DNA from: Pseudomonas sp. BP8
GTDB lineage: Bacteria > Pseudomonadota > Gammaproteobacteria > Pseudomonadales > Pseudomonadaceae
Direction of reading: 5' to 3'
Length of the DNA stretch: 64,000 bases
NCBI RefSeq assembly: GCF_017875955.1
Contig: NZ_JAGINK010000001.1
Span: forward strand, 5,923,501-5,987,500
In this document: piece by piece, positions 8,152 through 16,130 of the stretch
Numbering within the stretch: the first letter of the stretch is position 1
Layout: each line of letters opens with the position of its first letter
Translations under genes and position numbers: made by a program
Notes under the pieces: model-generated
What the model saw: only the letters and a program-made list of their open reading frames with translations
What the model was told of the DNA's origin: nothing
The model's database searches: none

Positions 8152-8901
8152 TCAATGCGGTCGACTGTCCGGGCTGAACGGATACGGCTGCTTCCAGCGC
8201 TCGAAGATCGCCTTCAGCTCGCCGCTACGCACCAGCACCGCCATCCGCTGGTCAAACAATGCACTCAGCGCCTTGCCCTGTTCATTGCGGGCAAACGCCA
8301 AGTACAACGGCAGCTCGGCCACATGGGTACGGCGGAAGCGCTCCGGCTGCGGCGCCTGGCCCTGCACGTACTCCACTTCGGTCAGTGCATCGATGTAGAA
8401 ATCCACCCGCTCATGTTCAAGCATCGGCAAGATGCCTTCACGGCGCTGTATTTCACGGTACTGATGAACATTGGGCAAATAGCTGCCGTAGTTGTAGCCC
8501 CGTACCCAGGCCAAGCGATACTGGCCGATGGTCGCCGGTGTCGGCACTGGCTTGCTGACCAGGCCCAACGCGTAGATATGGTCCATGTCGAAGTGCCAGC
8601 GCGGGTACAGGTTGTCTTCGTTCTCATCCTTGTACGAGCCCACCCAGGCATCCGCCTCGCCCCGTTTCACCAGGCCCACTGCGCGGCTGTAGGGTGCGCT
8701 CTGCAGGGAGACCTTGACCCCCGCCGGCTCGAATACCTTGCGCAGCACATCCCAGGCCAGGCCAGTCCCGTCGGCGTTGGTGTAGTCGAGCCACTCCTCA
8801 CTGACCAGATGGATCTGCTGCACAGGCTGCTGTGCACTGGCAGCCGTTACAACGCCGCCGAGCAACAGCACTATCGCCAGCAACGCCGTCCTTATAGCCA
8901 T
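8152..8901 (-). CDS. periplasmic solute-binding protein (SBP_bac_3 / polar amino-acid type)
   Basis: The 249-residue protein has a signal peptide (MAIRTALLAIVLLLGGVVTAASA) and the bilobal SBP_bac_3 fold. An N-lobe segment SEEWLDYTNADGTGLAWDVLRKVF and the hinge stretch YSRAVGLVKRGEADAWVGSY are recognisable. No permease or ATPase is adjacent, so it may be an orphan binding protein or a sensor-like periplasmic protein. The start at 8901 has a GGGAG site and a signal peptide; a longer frame to 8979 would overlap pgpA. It is last in the nrdR-rib-nusB-thiL-pgpA run. Confidence 0.82.
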   Translation of the reverse strand: MAIRTALLAIVLLLGGVVTAASAQQPVQQIHLVSEEWLDYTNADGTGLAWDVLRKVFEPAGVKVSLQSAPYSRAVGLVKRGEADAWVGSYKDENEDNLYPRWHFDMDHIYALGLVSKPVPTPATIGQYRLAWVRGYNYGSYLPNVHQYREIQRREGILPMLEHERVDFYIDALTEVEYVQGQAPQPERFRRTHVAELPLYLAFARNEQGKALSALFDQRMAVLVRSGELKAIFERWKQPYPFSPDSRPH

Positions 8902-8917
8902 CTCCACGCTCCCTGTA

Positions 8918-9421
8918 TCAGGCAACCGCCCAGACCAGAACCTGCATGCCCAGCCAGGCGAACACACCCGCAAGAACATCGTCGAGCATTATCCCGACCC
9001 CGCCGTGCACATGCTTGTCGATCCAGCGAATCGGCCAGGGCTTGAGGATGTCGAAGAAGCGGAACATCAAGAACCCTGCCAGCAACCATTGCCAGCCTTC
9101 CGGCACCAGCCAGAGGGTGATCCACATGCCGACCATTTCATCCCAGACAATGCCTTCATGGTCGTGGACGCGCAAGTCGGTGGCCACCTTGCCGCACAGC
9201 CAGAAGCCAAACAGCATGGTCACGCCAAGCAGCAGCCAGTAGCCCCAGTCGGGCAACATCTGCCACAACGGGATGAACGGCAGTGCCACCAGCGAGCCCC
9301 AGGTGCCGGGGGCCTTGGGCAGAGTACCGGAGCCAAAACCGAAGGCGATGAAGTGCCACGGGTTGCGCCAGACCGAAGGCGGAACGAACTCCGCAGGCAC
9401 CTGATTGGGGTGGTCGGTCAC
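8918..9421 (-). CDS. pgpA: phosphatidylglycerophosphatase A
   Basis: The 167-residue inner-membrane phosphatase removes the terminal phosphate from phosphatidylglycerophosphate. Family motifs are clear: KAPGTWGSL near residue 36, HEGIVWDEMVGMW near 88, FRFFDILKPWPI near 120 and GIMLDDVLAG near 143, with hydrophobic helices between. It overlaps thiL by 4 bases, an arrangement common in Pseudomonas and E. coli. Confidence 0.95.
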   Translation of the reverse strand: MTDHPNQVPAEFVPPSVWRNPWHFIAFGFGSGTLPKAPGTWGSLVALPFIPLWQMLPDWGYWLLLGVTMLFGFWLCGKVATDLRVHDHEGIVWDEMVGMWITLWLVPEGWQWLLAGFLMFRFFDILKPWPIRWIDKHVHGGVGIMLDDVLAGVFAWLGMQVLVWAVA

Positions 9422-10383
9422 GGTGTCTCCCTAAAGTGTTGATAGCCCCGCTGCTGCGGGGTGATGTCTTGGCCCTGAGCGTCGCGCAGGCTCACGCCCT
9501 CGCCTTCGAGGACACGCCCGATGACATGCACGGGCACGCCAGCAGCGCGCAGGGATGAAAGCTGAGTCGGCGGCAAGGTGAATGCCAGTACATAGTCGTC
9601 GCCACCGGTCAGGGCCGCCTGACAGGCGGCCTCGCGGCCGACAAAGCCGAGTAAGGCAGGTGACACTGGAACCTCGGCCAGGTTCACCTCGAGCGCCACC
9701 CGGGAGGCCTTGGCGATGTGGCCACAGTCGGCGAGCAGGCCATCGGAGATGTCCAGCGCCGCTGTCGCCTTGCCGCGCAAGGCCTGGCCCAGGGCGAACT
9801 GCGGCGATGGCGCCCAATAATGAGCCAACAGTGGCTCGGCAACGCCAGGCTCGGCCTGGCGTTCGCCAAGCACCAACGCCAAGGCGCCGGCAGCATTGCC
9901 CAGCTCGCCGCCGACGCACAACAGATCACCGGCCCGCGCGCCAGAGCGCAGCAGGGCCTGCCCGGCCGGTACCCGGCCAAACACGGTCATGGTGATACTG
10001 AGAGGGCCGCGAGTGGTATCGCCACCGATCAGGCTCAGGCCGCAGTGGCGAGCCATGTGGTTGAGGCCTTCGGCGTAGGCCTGCAGCCACGCCGCGCTGA
10101 CCTCGGGCAAGGTCAACGCAAGCGTGAAGCCGATGGGTGTGGCACCCATCGCGGCCAGGTCGCTGGCCGCTACGGCGAGCGAGCGCTGGCCGAGCAGCAA
10201 CGGTGCGCAGACGGCAGGAAAATGCACGCCGGCGACCAAGGTATCGGTGGACACCGCCAGCTGTTCACCAACGGGCAGGTCCAGCAGGGCGCAGTCGTCG
10301 CCGATCCCCAACGCCACACCTTCGCCACCCTGCGCACACGGCGCGGCAGCGAAGTAATGACGGATCAGCTCGAACTCACCCAT
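9418..10383 (-). CDS. thiL: thiamine-monophosphate kinase
   Basis: The 321-residue enzyme phosphorylates thiamine monophosphate to the active diphosphate. It begins GEFELIRHYF and has the Mg/ATP motif GIGDDCALL near residue 27, VSTDTLVAGVHF near 45 and the conserved LIGGDTTRGPLSITMT near 118, typical of the AIR-synthase/PurM fold. It sits between nusB (17-bp gap) and pgpA (4-bp overlap). ThDP made here is used by Dxs elsewhere in the window. Confidence 0.96.
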   Translation of the reverse strand: MGEFELIRHYFAAAPCAQGGEGVALGIGDDCALLDLPVGEQLAVSTDTLVAGVHFPAVCAPLLLGQRSLAVAASDLAAMGATPIGFTLALTLPEVSAAWLQAYAEGLNHMARHCGLSLIGGDTTRGPLSITMTVFGRVPAGQALLRSGARAGDLLCVGGELGNAAGALALVLGERQAEPGVAEPLLAHYWAPSPQFALGQALRGKATAALDISDGLLADCGHIAKASRVALEVNLAEVPVSPALLGFVGREAACQAALTGGDDYVLAFTLPPTQLSSLRAAGVPVHVIGRVLEGEGVSLRDAQGQDITPQQRGYQHFRETP

Positions 10384-10400
10384 GGCTCGTCAGCGCCCAA

Positions 10401-10901
10401 TCAGCGCTTGTGCGCCTTGACTTCGGCTTCACGCAGACGCGGAGCAAGCTGGTCCAGAACACCGTTGACGAACTTGTGGCCGTCAGTGGCGCCGTAGATC
10501 TTGGCCAGTTCCACACCTTCGTTGATGACAACGCGGTACGGCACGTCAACGCGCATCATGAACTCCCAGGTGGACAGGCGCAGAACCGCCAGTTCAACCG
10601 GGTCGAGCTCATCCAGCGGGGTGTTCAGGCACGGCGTCAGTGCCTCGTCGATCTCGCTCTTCTTCGCCGGAACCCCATGCAGGATTTCGCGGAAGTAGGC
10701 GCCATCGATGTCGGCAAAATCGTTGTCGACCCGGAACTGCGCCTCGACCTCGTTCAGCGAGTGCTTAGCCATGTGCCACTGGTAGAGTGCCTGGGTCGCG
10801 AGCTTGCGGGCTTCACGGCGCTTGGCGCTCTTCGAGGGCTTGCCGGCATCCGCAGGTTGTGGATCGCGCGGGTTGAAACGATCGCTTTCGTCGCTAATCA
10901 C
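10401..10901 (-). CDS. nusB: transcription antitermination factor NusB
   Basis: The 166-residue all-helical protein binds boxA RNA with NusE (RpsJ, also encoded in this window) during rRNA antitermination. The NusB domain starts near residue 27 (RRREARKLATQALYQW-like) after a charged N-terminal extension; RVVINEGVELAKIYGATDGHKFVNGVLDQLA is the conserved C-terminal core. It overlaps ribH by 4 bases. The coupling of nusB to riboflavin genes is widespread. Confidence 0.96.
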   Translation of the reverse strand: MISDESDRFNPRDPQPADAGKPSKSAKRREARKLATQALYQWHMAKHSLNEVEAQFRVDNDFADIDGAYFREILHGVPAKKSEIDEALTPCLNTPLDELDPVELAVLRLSTWEFMMRVDVPYRVVINEGVELAKIYGATDGHKFVNGVLDQLAPRLREAEVKAHKR

Positions 10902-11374
10902 TTGGCCTCCAACTGCGCCAGCAGGCTGACCATTTCCAGGGCGGACAGGGCAGCTTCAGCACCTTTGTTGCCGGCCTTGGTGCCGGAACGCTCGATGGCT
11001 TGTTCGATGGAGTCGACGGTCAGTACGCCGAAGGCCACCGGAACACCGAACTCCATGGACACCTGGGCCAGGCCCTTGGTGCACTCGCCCGCTACGTATT
11101 CGAAGTGCGGGGTACCACCACGGATCACGGCGCCCAGGGCGATGATCGCGTCGTAGGCGCCTTGTTGGGCGACCTTCTGTGCGACCAGCGGGATCTCGAA
11201 GGCGCCCGGGGCACGAATGATGGTGATGTCGCTTTCGCTGACGCCATGGCGTACCAGGGCATCAACGGCACCGCTCACCAGGCTTTCGACGACGAAGCTG
11301 TTGAAGCGGCCAACCACCAAAGCATAGCGACCTTTGGGGGCGATGAAGGTACCTTCGATGGTCTTCAGGGTCAT
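10898..11374 (-). CDS. ribH: 6,7-dimethyl-8-ribityllumazine synthase
   Basis: The 158-residue enzyme condenses the ribityl pyrimidine with the RibB product. RFNSFVVESLVSGA near residue 23, the phosphate-binding APGAFEIP near 55 and the catalytic IRGGTPHFEYVAGE near 84 (containing the conserved His) define the family. The length fits icosahedral or decameric lumazine synthases. Its start is 90 bp from ribBA, with a hairpin in the gap. Confidence 0.96.
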   Translation of the reverse strand: MTLKTIEGTFIAPKGRYALVVGRFNSFVVESLVSGAVDALVRHGVSESDITIIRAPGAFEIPLVAQKVAQQGAYDAIIALGAVIRGGTPHFEYVAGECTKGLAQVSMEFGVPVAFGVLTVDSIEQAIERSGTKAGNKGAEAALSALEMVSLLAQLEAK

Positions 11375-11399
11375 TCCGGTGTTCTCATTTTAAAGAGCG

Positions 11400-11418
11400 A
11401 GGCCGCCCTAGGCGGCCT
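11400..11418. other. intercistronic hairpin between ribBA and ribH
   Basis: AGGCCGCC-CTA-GGCGGCCT is an 8-bp perfect stem. On the transcribed (minus) strand it is followed by TCGCTCTTTAAA, so the U-tract is weak. It is more likely an mRNA-processing or partial-attenuation element than a full terminator. Confidence 0.6.
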
Positions 11419-11464
11419 GCAGGAGGGTTTGGACACGAGCGTCAGGGCAATCAGCGCGCCTGTG

Positions 11465-12556
11465 TCACTCGGAGGGCACGTATTCTACAACTTCCAGATC
11501 GAATCCGGATATCGCATTGAACTTCATCGGCGAGCTCATCAGGCGCATCTTGCGCACACCGAGGTCGCGCAGGATCTGCGAACCGGCGCCAACCGTGCTG
11601 TAGGTGCTCGGCGTCTTGACCTGGGTTTCGCCCGCGCTTTCGCGGATATGCGCCAGCACCACGTCACCATCCAGCGGATGGCCGAGCAGCAGAACCACAC
11701 CGCTGCCGGCCTCGGCCACCGCGCCCATGGCGGCGCGCAGGCTCCAGCGGCCGGGCTGCTTGACCATCAGCAGGTCGCGCAGCGGGTCCATGTTGTGCAC
11801 CCGGACCAGGGTCGGTTCTTCAGCGCAGATCTTGCCCAGGGTCAGTGCCATGTGCACGTCGCCTTCGACCGAATCACGGTAAGTGACCAGGTTGAACGGA
11901 CCCTGTTCGGTGTCCAGCGGCTGCTCGGAAACCCGCTGAACGGTACGTTCGTGGATCATCCGGTAGTGGATCAGGTCGGCGATGGTGCCGATTTTCAGGC
12001 CGTGCTCGGCAGCAAACACTTCCAGCTCGGCGCGGCGCGACATGGTGCCGTCGTCGTTCATCACCTCGCAGATTACCCCGCTTGGCTCGAAACCGGCCAT
12101 GCGCGCCAGGTCACAAGCGGCCTCGGTATGGCCGGCACGGGCCAGGGTACCGCCAGGCTGGGCCATCAGCGGGAAGATATGGCCTGGGCTGACGATATCT
12201 TCAGCCTTGGCTTCCTTGGCCGCGGCAGCCTGCACGGTGCGCGCGCGGTCGGCGGCGGAAATGCCGGTGGTGACGCCTTCGGCGGCTTCGATCGAAACGG
12301 TGAACTTGGTGCCGAAGCCCGAGCCATTGCGCGGCGCCATCAGCGGCAGCTTGAGCGTTTCGCAGCGCTCGCGGCTCATCGGCATGCAGATCAGGCCACG
12401 GGCGTGCTTGGCCATGAAGTTGATGTGCTCGGCCTGGCAGCACTCGGCGGCCATGATGATGTCGCCTTCGTTCTCGCGGTCTTCGTCATCCATGAGGATG
12501 ACCATCTTGCCTTGGCGGATGTCTTCCACCAGCTCTTCAATGCTGTTGAGCGCCAC
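11465..12556 (-). CDS. ribBA: RibBA-type fusion: active DHBP synthase with degenerate GTP cyclohydrolase II domain
   Basis: Of 363 residues, about 1-200 form a full DHBP synthase: MDDEDRENEGD acidic loop near residue 21, GLICMP, and ARAGHTEAACDLARMAG near 140. Residues about 205-363 align with GTP cyclohydrolase II, but the zinc ligands are gone: where RibA has CLTGD...RCDCG, this protein has NMDPLRDLLMVKQPG. The second half is therefore probably not catalytic, and a complete RibA lies at 7302-7919. The gene sits between ribE and ribH in the rib operon. Confidence 0.93.
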   Translation of the reverse strand: MALNSIEELVEDIRQGKMVILMDDEDRENEGDIIMAAECCQAEHINFMAKHARGLICMPMSRERCETLKLPLMAPRNGSGFGTKFTVSIEAAEGVTTGISAADRARTVQAAAAKEAKAEDIVSPGHIFPLMAQPGGTLARAGHTEAACDLARMAGFEPSGVICEVMNDDGTMSRRAELEVFAAEHGLKIGTIADLIHYRMIHERTVQRVSEQPLDTEQGPFNLVTYRDSVEGDVHMALTLGKICAEEPTLVRVHNMDPLRDLLMVKQPGRWSLRAAMGAVAEAGSGVVLLLGHPLDGDVVLAHIRESAGETQVKTPSTYSTVGAGSQILRDLGVRKMRLMSSPMKFNAISGFDLEVVEYVPSE

Positions 12557-12574
12557 GCGGCACCCCCTTCTCGA

Positions 12575-13240
12575 TCAGGATTTCAGGTAGCCGTTGGCGG
12601 CCAGGAAGCTTTCGGTGATGCTACTGCCCTTGCTCGGTTCGGCAGCCTTGTCGCCCAGCAGCAGACGCTCCAGGTAACGGGCCAGCAGGTCGACCTCAAG
12701 GTTCACCCGACGACCTGGGCGGTAGTCGGCCATGATGGTTTCGGACAGGGTGTGCGGGACGATGGTCAGCTCGAACTCGGCGCCATCGACCACGTTGACC
12801 GTCAGGCTGGTGCCATCGACGGTGATCGAGCCCTTGTGGGCGATGTACTTGGCCAGTTCCTTGGGTGCGCGCAGGCGAAACTGGATGGCGCGGGCGTTAT
12901 CGCTGCGCGAGATGATCTCGCCGACACCGTCGACGTGGCCGCTGACCAGATGGCCGCCGAGGCGGGTGGTCGGGGTCAGGGCTTTTTCGAGGTTGACCGG
13001 GCTGCCGCTCTTGAGGTCGATGAAGGCGGTGCAGTCGAGGGTTTCCCGGCTGACGTCGGCCCAGAAGCCGTCGCCGGGCAGTTCGACCGCGGTCAGGCAG
13101 ACGCCGTTGACGGCAATGCTGTCGCCGAGCTTGACGTCGGCCAGGTCGAGTTTGCCGGTCTGGACGTAGACGCGCACGTCACCGCCTTTCGGGGTCAGGC
13201 TACGGATGGTGCCGATGGATTCAATGATGCCGGTGAACAT
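12575..13240 (-). CDS. ribE: riboflavin synthase (alpha chain)
   Basis: The 221-residue enzyme has two tandem lumazine-binding barrels, starting MFTGIIESIGTI and again near residue 99 (GGHLVSGHVDGVGEI). GDSIAVNGVCLTAVE and GSITVDGTSLTVN are the paired substrate-site motifs. It dismutates two lumazines to riboflavin. A strong GAGGAG site precedes the ATG. The symbols ribC and ribE are both used for this gene in Pseudomonas. Confidence 0.96.
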   Translation of the reverse strand: MFTGIIESIGTIRSLTPKGGDVRVYVQTGKLDLADVKLGDSIAVNGVCLTAVELPGDGFWADVSRETLDCTAFIDLKSGSPVNLEKALTPTTRLGGHLVSGHVDGVGEIISRSDNARAIQFRLRAPKELAKYIAHKGSITVDGTSLTVNVVDGAEFELTIVPHTLSETIMADYRPGRRVNLEVDLLARYLERLLLGDKAAEPSKGSSITESFLAANGYLKS

Positions 13241-13283
13241 GGGGTTCTCCTCGGAAACGGGTCTGCGCCAGGCAAGCCCGGCA

Positions 13284-14414
13284 TTATACGCCGGCGGCCG
13301 GCAGGGGAATGGCCGTCACCCGCCAGTCATCGCCGACGGCGCGCATTTCGGTGATCTTCAGGCGTGGCGCCTCGCTCATGTTCGCCAGCGGCCAATCCAG
13401 CAGCGGCCGGGCCTGGGAGCCGAGGAAGGTGCCCGCGACGAACAACTGATACTCATCGATCAGGCCGTGCTGGGCGAATGCGCCAACCAGGCCGGCGCCA
13501 GCTTCGAGCAGGATCTCGTTGACGCCGCGGGCGGCCAGGGCGTCAAGCAGGCCAGGCAGGTCGACTCGGCCATCGCCTGCGGGCAGGCACAACAGCTCAT
13601 GGCCGGCCTCGGCATAGCGCGGGTCCGGGGCGGCTGCGGTCACTACCAGGGACGGGCCGGCCTGGAAGAACGGCGCGTTCAATGGCAGCCGCAGGCGGCC
13701 GTCAATCAGCACTCGCAGCGGTGGGCGTGACAGGACAAGGGCTGTGGTTTCGGCATCAAGGCCAAGCTCATCAGCCCGCACGGTCATCCGCGCATTGTCG
13801 GCCAGCACGCTCTCGGCGCTGGTCAGCACTACGCTGGCCCGCGCCCGCAGACGCTGTACCGCGCCCCGGGCAGCGGGGCCGGTGATCCACTGGCTTTCGC
13901 CACTGGCCATTGCCGTACGGCCGTCCAGGCTCATGGCCAGCTTGGCCCGCACAAACGGCAGGCCATGCTCCATGCGTTTGAGGAAACCGGGATTGAGCGC
14001 GCGTGCGTCCTGCTCAAGCACGCCACTGGCAACTTCAATGCCGGCCTCGGCCAGACGCCGCAGACCTTGGCCGGCCACTTGCGGATTGGGGTCCTGCATT
14101 GCAGCGACCACGCGAGTCACGCCGGCCTTGACCAGCGCCTCGGCGCACGGCGGCGTGCGGCCGTGGTGGCTGCATGGCTCAAGAGTGACATAGGCGCAGG
14201 CACCCTTGGCCCGCTCACCGGCCTGGCGCAGCGCATGCACTTCGGCATGCGGCTCACCCGCGCGTACGTGCCAGCCTTCGCCGACCACCTCGCCATCGCG
14301 AACGATCACGCAGCCTACGCGCGGATTGGGGTGGGTGCTGTACTGCCCCAGGCGGGCCAGTTGCAGGGCGCGGGCCATATAGTGGGCGTCGAGAATCGCG
14401 GTCTGGCTGGGCAT
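13284..14414 (-). CDS. ribD: bifunctional diaminohydroxyphosphoribosylaminopyrimidine deaminase / 5-amino-6-(5-phosphoribosylamino)uracil reductase
   Basis: The 376-residue protein has an N-terminal CMP/dCMP-deaminase zinc domain (GEPHAEVHAL with the His ligand and Glu, then TLEPCSHHGRTPPCAEAL with both Cys) and a C-terminal NADPH reductase domain from about residue 150 (FVRAKLAMSLDGRTAM, SQWITG). It catalyses the second and third steps of riboflavin synthesis. It starts 2 bp after nrdR ends, so nrdR-ribD are co-transcribed. Confidence 0.96.
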   Translation of the reverse strand: MPSQTAILDAHYMARALQLARLGQYSTHPNPRVGCVIVRDGEVVGEGWHVRAGEPHAEVHALRQAGERAKGACAYVTLEPCSHHGRTPPCAEALVKAGVTRVVAAMQDPNPQVAGQGLRRLAEAGIEVASGVLEQDARALNPGFLKRMEHGLPFVRAKLAMSLDGRTAMASGESQWITGPAARGAVQRLRARASVVLTSAESVLADNARMTVRADELGLDAETTALVLSRPPLRVLIDGRLRLPLNAPFFQAGPSLVVTAAAPDPRYAEAGHELLCLPAGDGRVDLPGLLDALAARGVNEILLEAGAGLVGAFAQHGLIDEYQLFVAGTFLGSQARPLLDWPLANMSEAPRLKITEMRAVGDDWRVTAIPLPAAGV

Positions 14415-14416
14415 GC

Positions 14417-14881
14417 TTACTCTTTAGCTGGCTCGCGGGCCAGACGGTCGATTTCTTCGCGGAACTCGTCGAGGTCCTGGAAGCGGCGGTAGACCGAGGC
14501 GAAGCGGATGTAGGCGACTTCGTCGAGCTCGCGCAGCGCGCCCATGACCAACTCACCCACCACCAGCGACTTGACCTCACGCTCACCGGTCGCCCGCAGC
14601 CTGTGCTTGATGTGCGCCAGCGCTGCTTCCAGCCGCTCGACACTGACCGGGCGCTTTTCCAGCGCACGCTGCATGCCGGCACGCAGCTTGTCTTCATCGA
14701 ATGGCTGGCGGGTGCCGTCTTGCTTGATCAGCCGGGGCAGGACCAGTTCGGCGGTTTCGAAGGTGGTGAAGCGCTCGCCGCAGGCGACGCATTCGCGACG
14801 ACGACGCACTTGTTCGCCCTCGGCGACCAGGCGCGAGTCAATGACCTTGGTGTCGTTGGCACCGCAAAAGGGACAGTGCAT
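14417..14881 (-). CDS. nrdR: transcriptional repressor NrdR
   Basis: The 154-residue repressor has an N-terminal zinc ribbon (C3-P-F-C6 and C31-V-A-C34), the basic RRRRECVACGERFTTFE segment and an ATP-cone from about residue 49 to 139. It senses ATP/dATP and represses ribonucleotide reductase genes. The start MHCPFCG at 14881 is the family start; the open frame continues upstream to 16078 without meaning. It heads the minus-strand run that includes ribD, ribE, ribBA, ribH and nusB. Confidence 0.96.
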   Translation of the reverse strand: MHCPFCGANDTKVIDSRLVAEGEQVRRRRECVACGERFTTFETAELVLPRLIKQDGTRQPFDEDKLRAGMQRALEKRPVSVERLEAALAHIKHRLRATGEREVKSLVVGELVMGALRELDEVAYIRFASVYRRFQDLDEFREEIDRLAREPAKE

Positions 14882-14986
14882 GGTGGCAGGCAACAAAAAA
14901 AGGGAGGGCCATGGTAGCGCATCCGACTGGCAAGACAAGCCAAAGGGGTTACCATCCATTGAATTCTGCCCGTGAAGGACTTCTCC

Positions 14987-15439
14987 ATGCACTCTCGAGC
15001 GCTCATCGTGCTCTGTCTCGCTGGCCTGATGACGGCCTGCAGCAGCGAAAAACCGAAGACCGAGCAAGCCGTTGTGGCGCCCGCTCCGAAGGTAGCCAAG
15101 AACACCCCCGCACTCGGCCCGTTGCCGGCCTATCAACGCGAGATCAGCGGCACCTTGCTGGAGGTCCCGGCCGGGGCTGAAGTCGAGCTGGCCCTGCTGG
15201 TGATCGACGAGCGTGATCGTCCGCAACGCCTGCTGGCCAGCAGCAACCTGGTCGGCACCGGCCAGGACTTGCCCTACCAACTGCGCTTCAACCCCGAGGC
15301 CTTCCCGGCCGGTGCCCGGGTTGAGCTGCGTGGCCGCGCCAGCCGCTCCGGGCAATTGATCATGCACCTGCCGGCGCAGCGCATCGTCCAGGCCGCGAGC
15401 CAGGCCACCGGGCCACTGCGTTTCGAAAAGGCGCCATAA
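14987..15439 (+). CDS. YbaY-family lipoprotein
   Basis: The 150-residue protein has a lipoprotein signal with lipobox LMTACSS (Cys near residue 18) and a C-terminal YbaY/type III secretion-pilotin-like beta-sandwich (ISGTLLEVPAGAEVELALLVIDE...). It is probably anchored in the outer membrane with unknown role. I start at ATG 14987 because AAGGA lies seven bases upstream; the in-frame GTG at 14972 lacks such a site. A methyltransferase gene follows immediately. Confidence 0.82.
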   Translation: MHSRALIVLCLAGLMTACSSEKPKTEQAVVAPAPKVAKNTPALGPLPAYQREISGTLLEVPAGAEVELALLVIDERDRPQRLLASSNLVGTGQDLPYQLRFNPEAFPAGARVELRGRASRSGQLIMHLPAQRIVQAASQATGPLRFEKAP

Positions 15440-16099
15440 ATGCCGCCGCTGCACTTGCAACAGGCCCTCAGCGGCCTGATCGGTGAAGCGCAGCTGGTCG
15501 CCAGCGCTCTGCCCGAGTGCGCACTCAAGCTGTGGCTGGTCGATGCCGAGAACATGGACCGCGCATTCAGCCCCGATGAAACCCGGCGCATCCTTGAGGA
15601 ACCGCCTTACTGGAGCTTCTGCTGGGCCAGCGGCCTGGCCATGGCCCGCTTTCTGGCCGCGCACCCAGCGTGGGTACGCGGCAAACGCGTGCTGGACTTC
15701 GGTGCCGGGTCGGGCATTGCCGCAATTGCCGCCGCACGGGCCGGCGCCTTGGAGGTGGTCGCCTGCGACCTCGACCCACTGGCGCTGGACGCCTGCCGGG
15801 CCAACGCGGCCTTGAATGATGTCGAGCTTGGCTACAGCAGCGATTTTTTCGCTGAGGCCGACCGCTTCGACCTGATTCTGGTCGCCGACGTGCTCTACGA
15901 CCGCGCCAACCTGCCACTGCTCGACCAGTTTCTCAGCCGAGGCCGCCAAGCGCTGGTGGCCGACTCGCGGGTACGCGACTTCAGCCACCCGCTGTACCGC
16001 CCGCTGGGCGTGCTCGACGCGCTGACCCTGCCGGACCTGGCCGAGCCGCACGAATTCCGCCGGGTCAGCCTGTACCACGCCAGCCGCGAGCCTTTATAG
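15440..16099 (+). CDS. class I SAM-dependent methyltransferase, ETF-beta lysine methyltransferase/PrmA-like
   Basis: The 219-residue protein has a Rossmann SAM site VLDFGAGSGIAAIAAA (about 85-99), acidic residue D110 in VACDLD, and a post-motif DVLYD (150-154). PYWSFCWASGLAMARFL before motif I resembles bacterial relatives of METTL20, which use a DxxY motif to methylate ETF-beta; PrmA is the nearest alternative. The ATG abuts the stop of the preceding lipoprotein gene. The substrate assignment is inference from motif pattern only. Confidence 0.72.
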   Translation: MPPLHLQQALSGLIGEAQLVASALPECALKLWLVDAENMDRAFSPDETRRILEEPPYWSFCWASGLAMARFLAAHPAWVRGKRVLDFGAGSGIAAIAAARAGALEVVACDLDPLALDACRANAALNDVELGYSSDFFAEADRFDLILVADVLYDRANLPLLDQFLSRGRQALVADSRVRDFSHPLYRPLGVLDALTLPDLAEPHEFRRVSLYHASREPL

Positions 16100-16130
16100 T
16101 GATGCCATCCAGAGATTTGCGAGAGTCGCG

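Noticed and set aside
11375..11464. FMN riboswitch before ribH or other rib operon genes
   Set aside because: Spacers are short and show only a simple hairpin; if present it would lie before ribB, outside the window.
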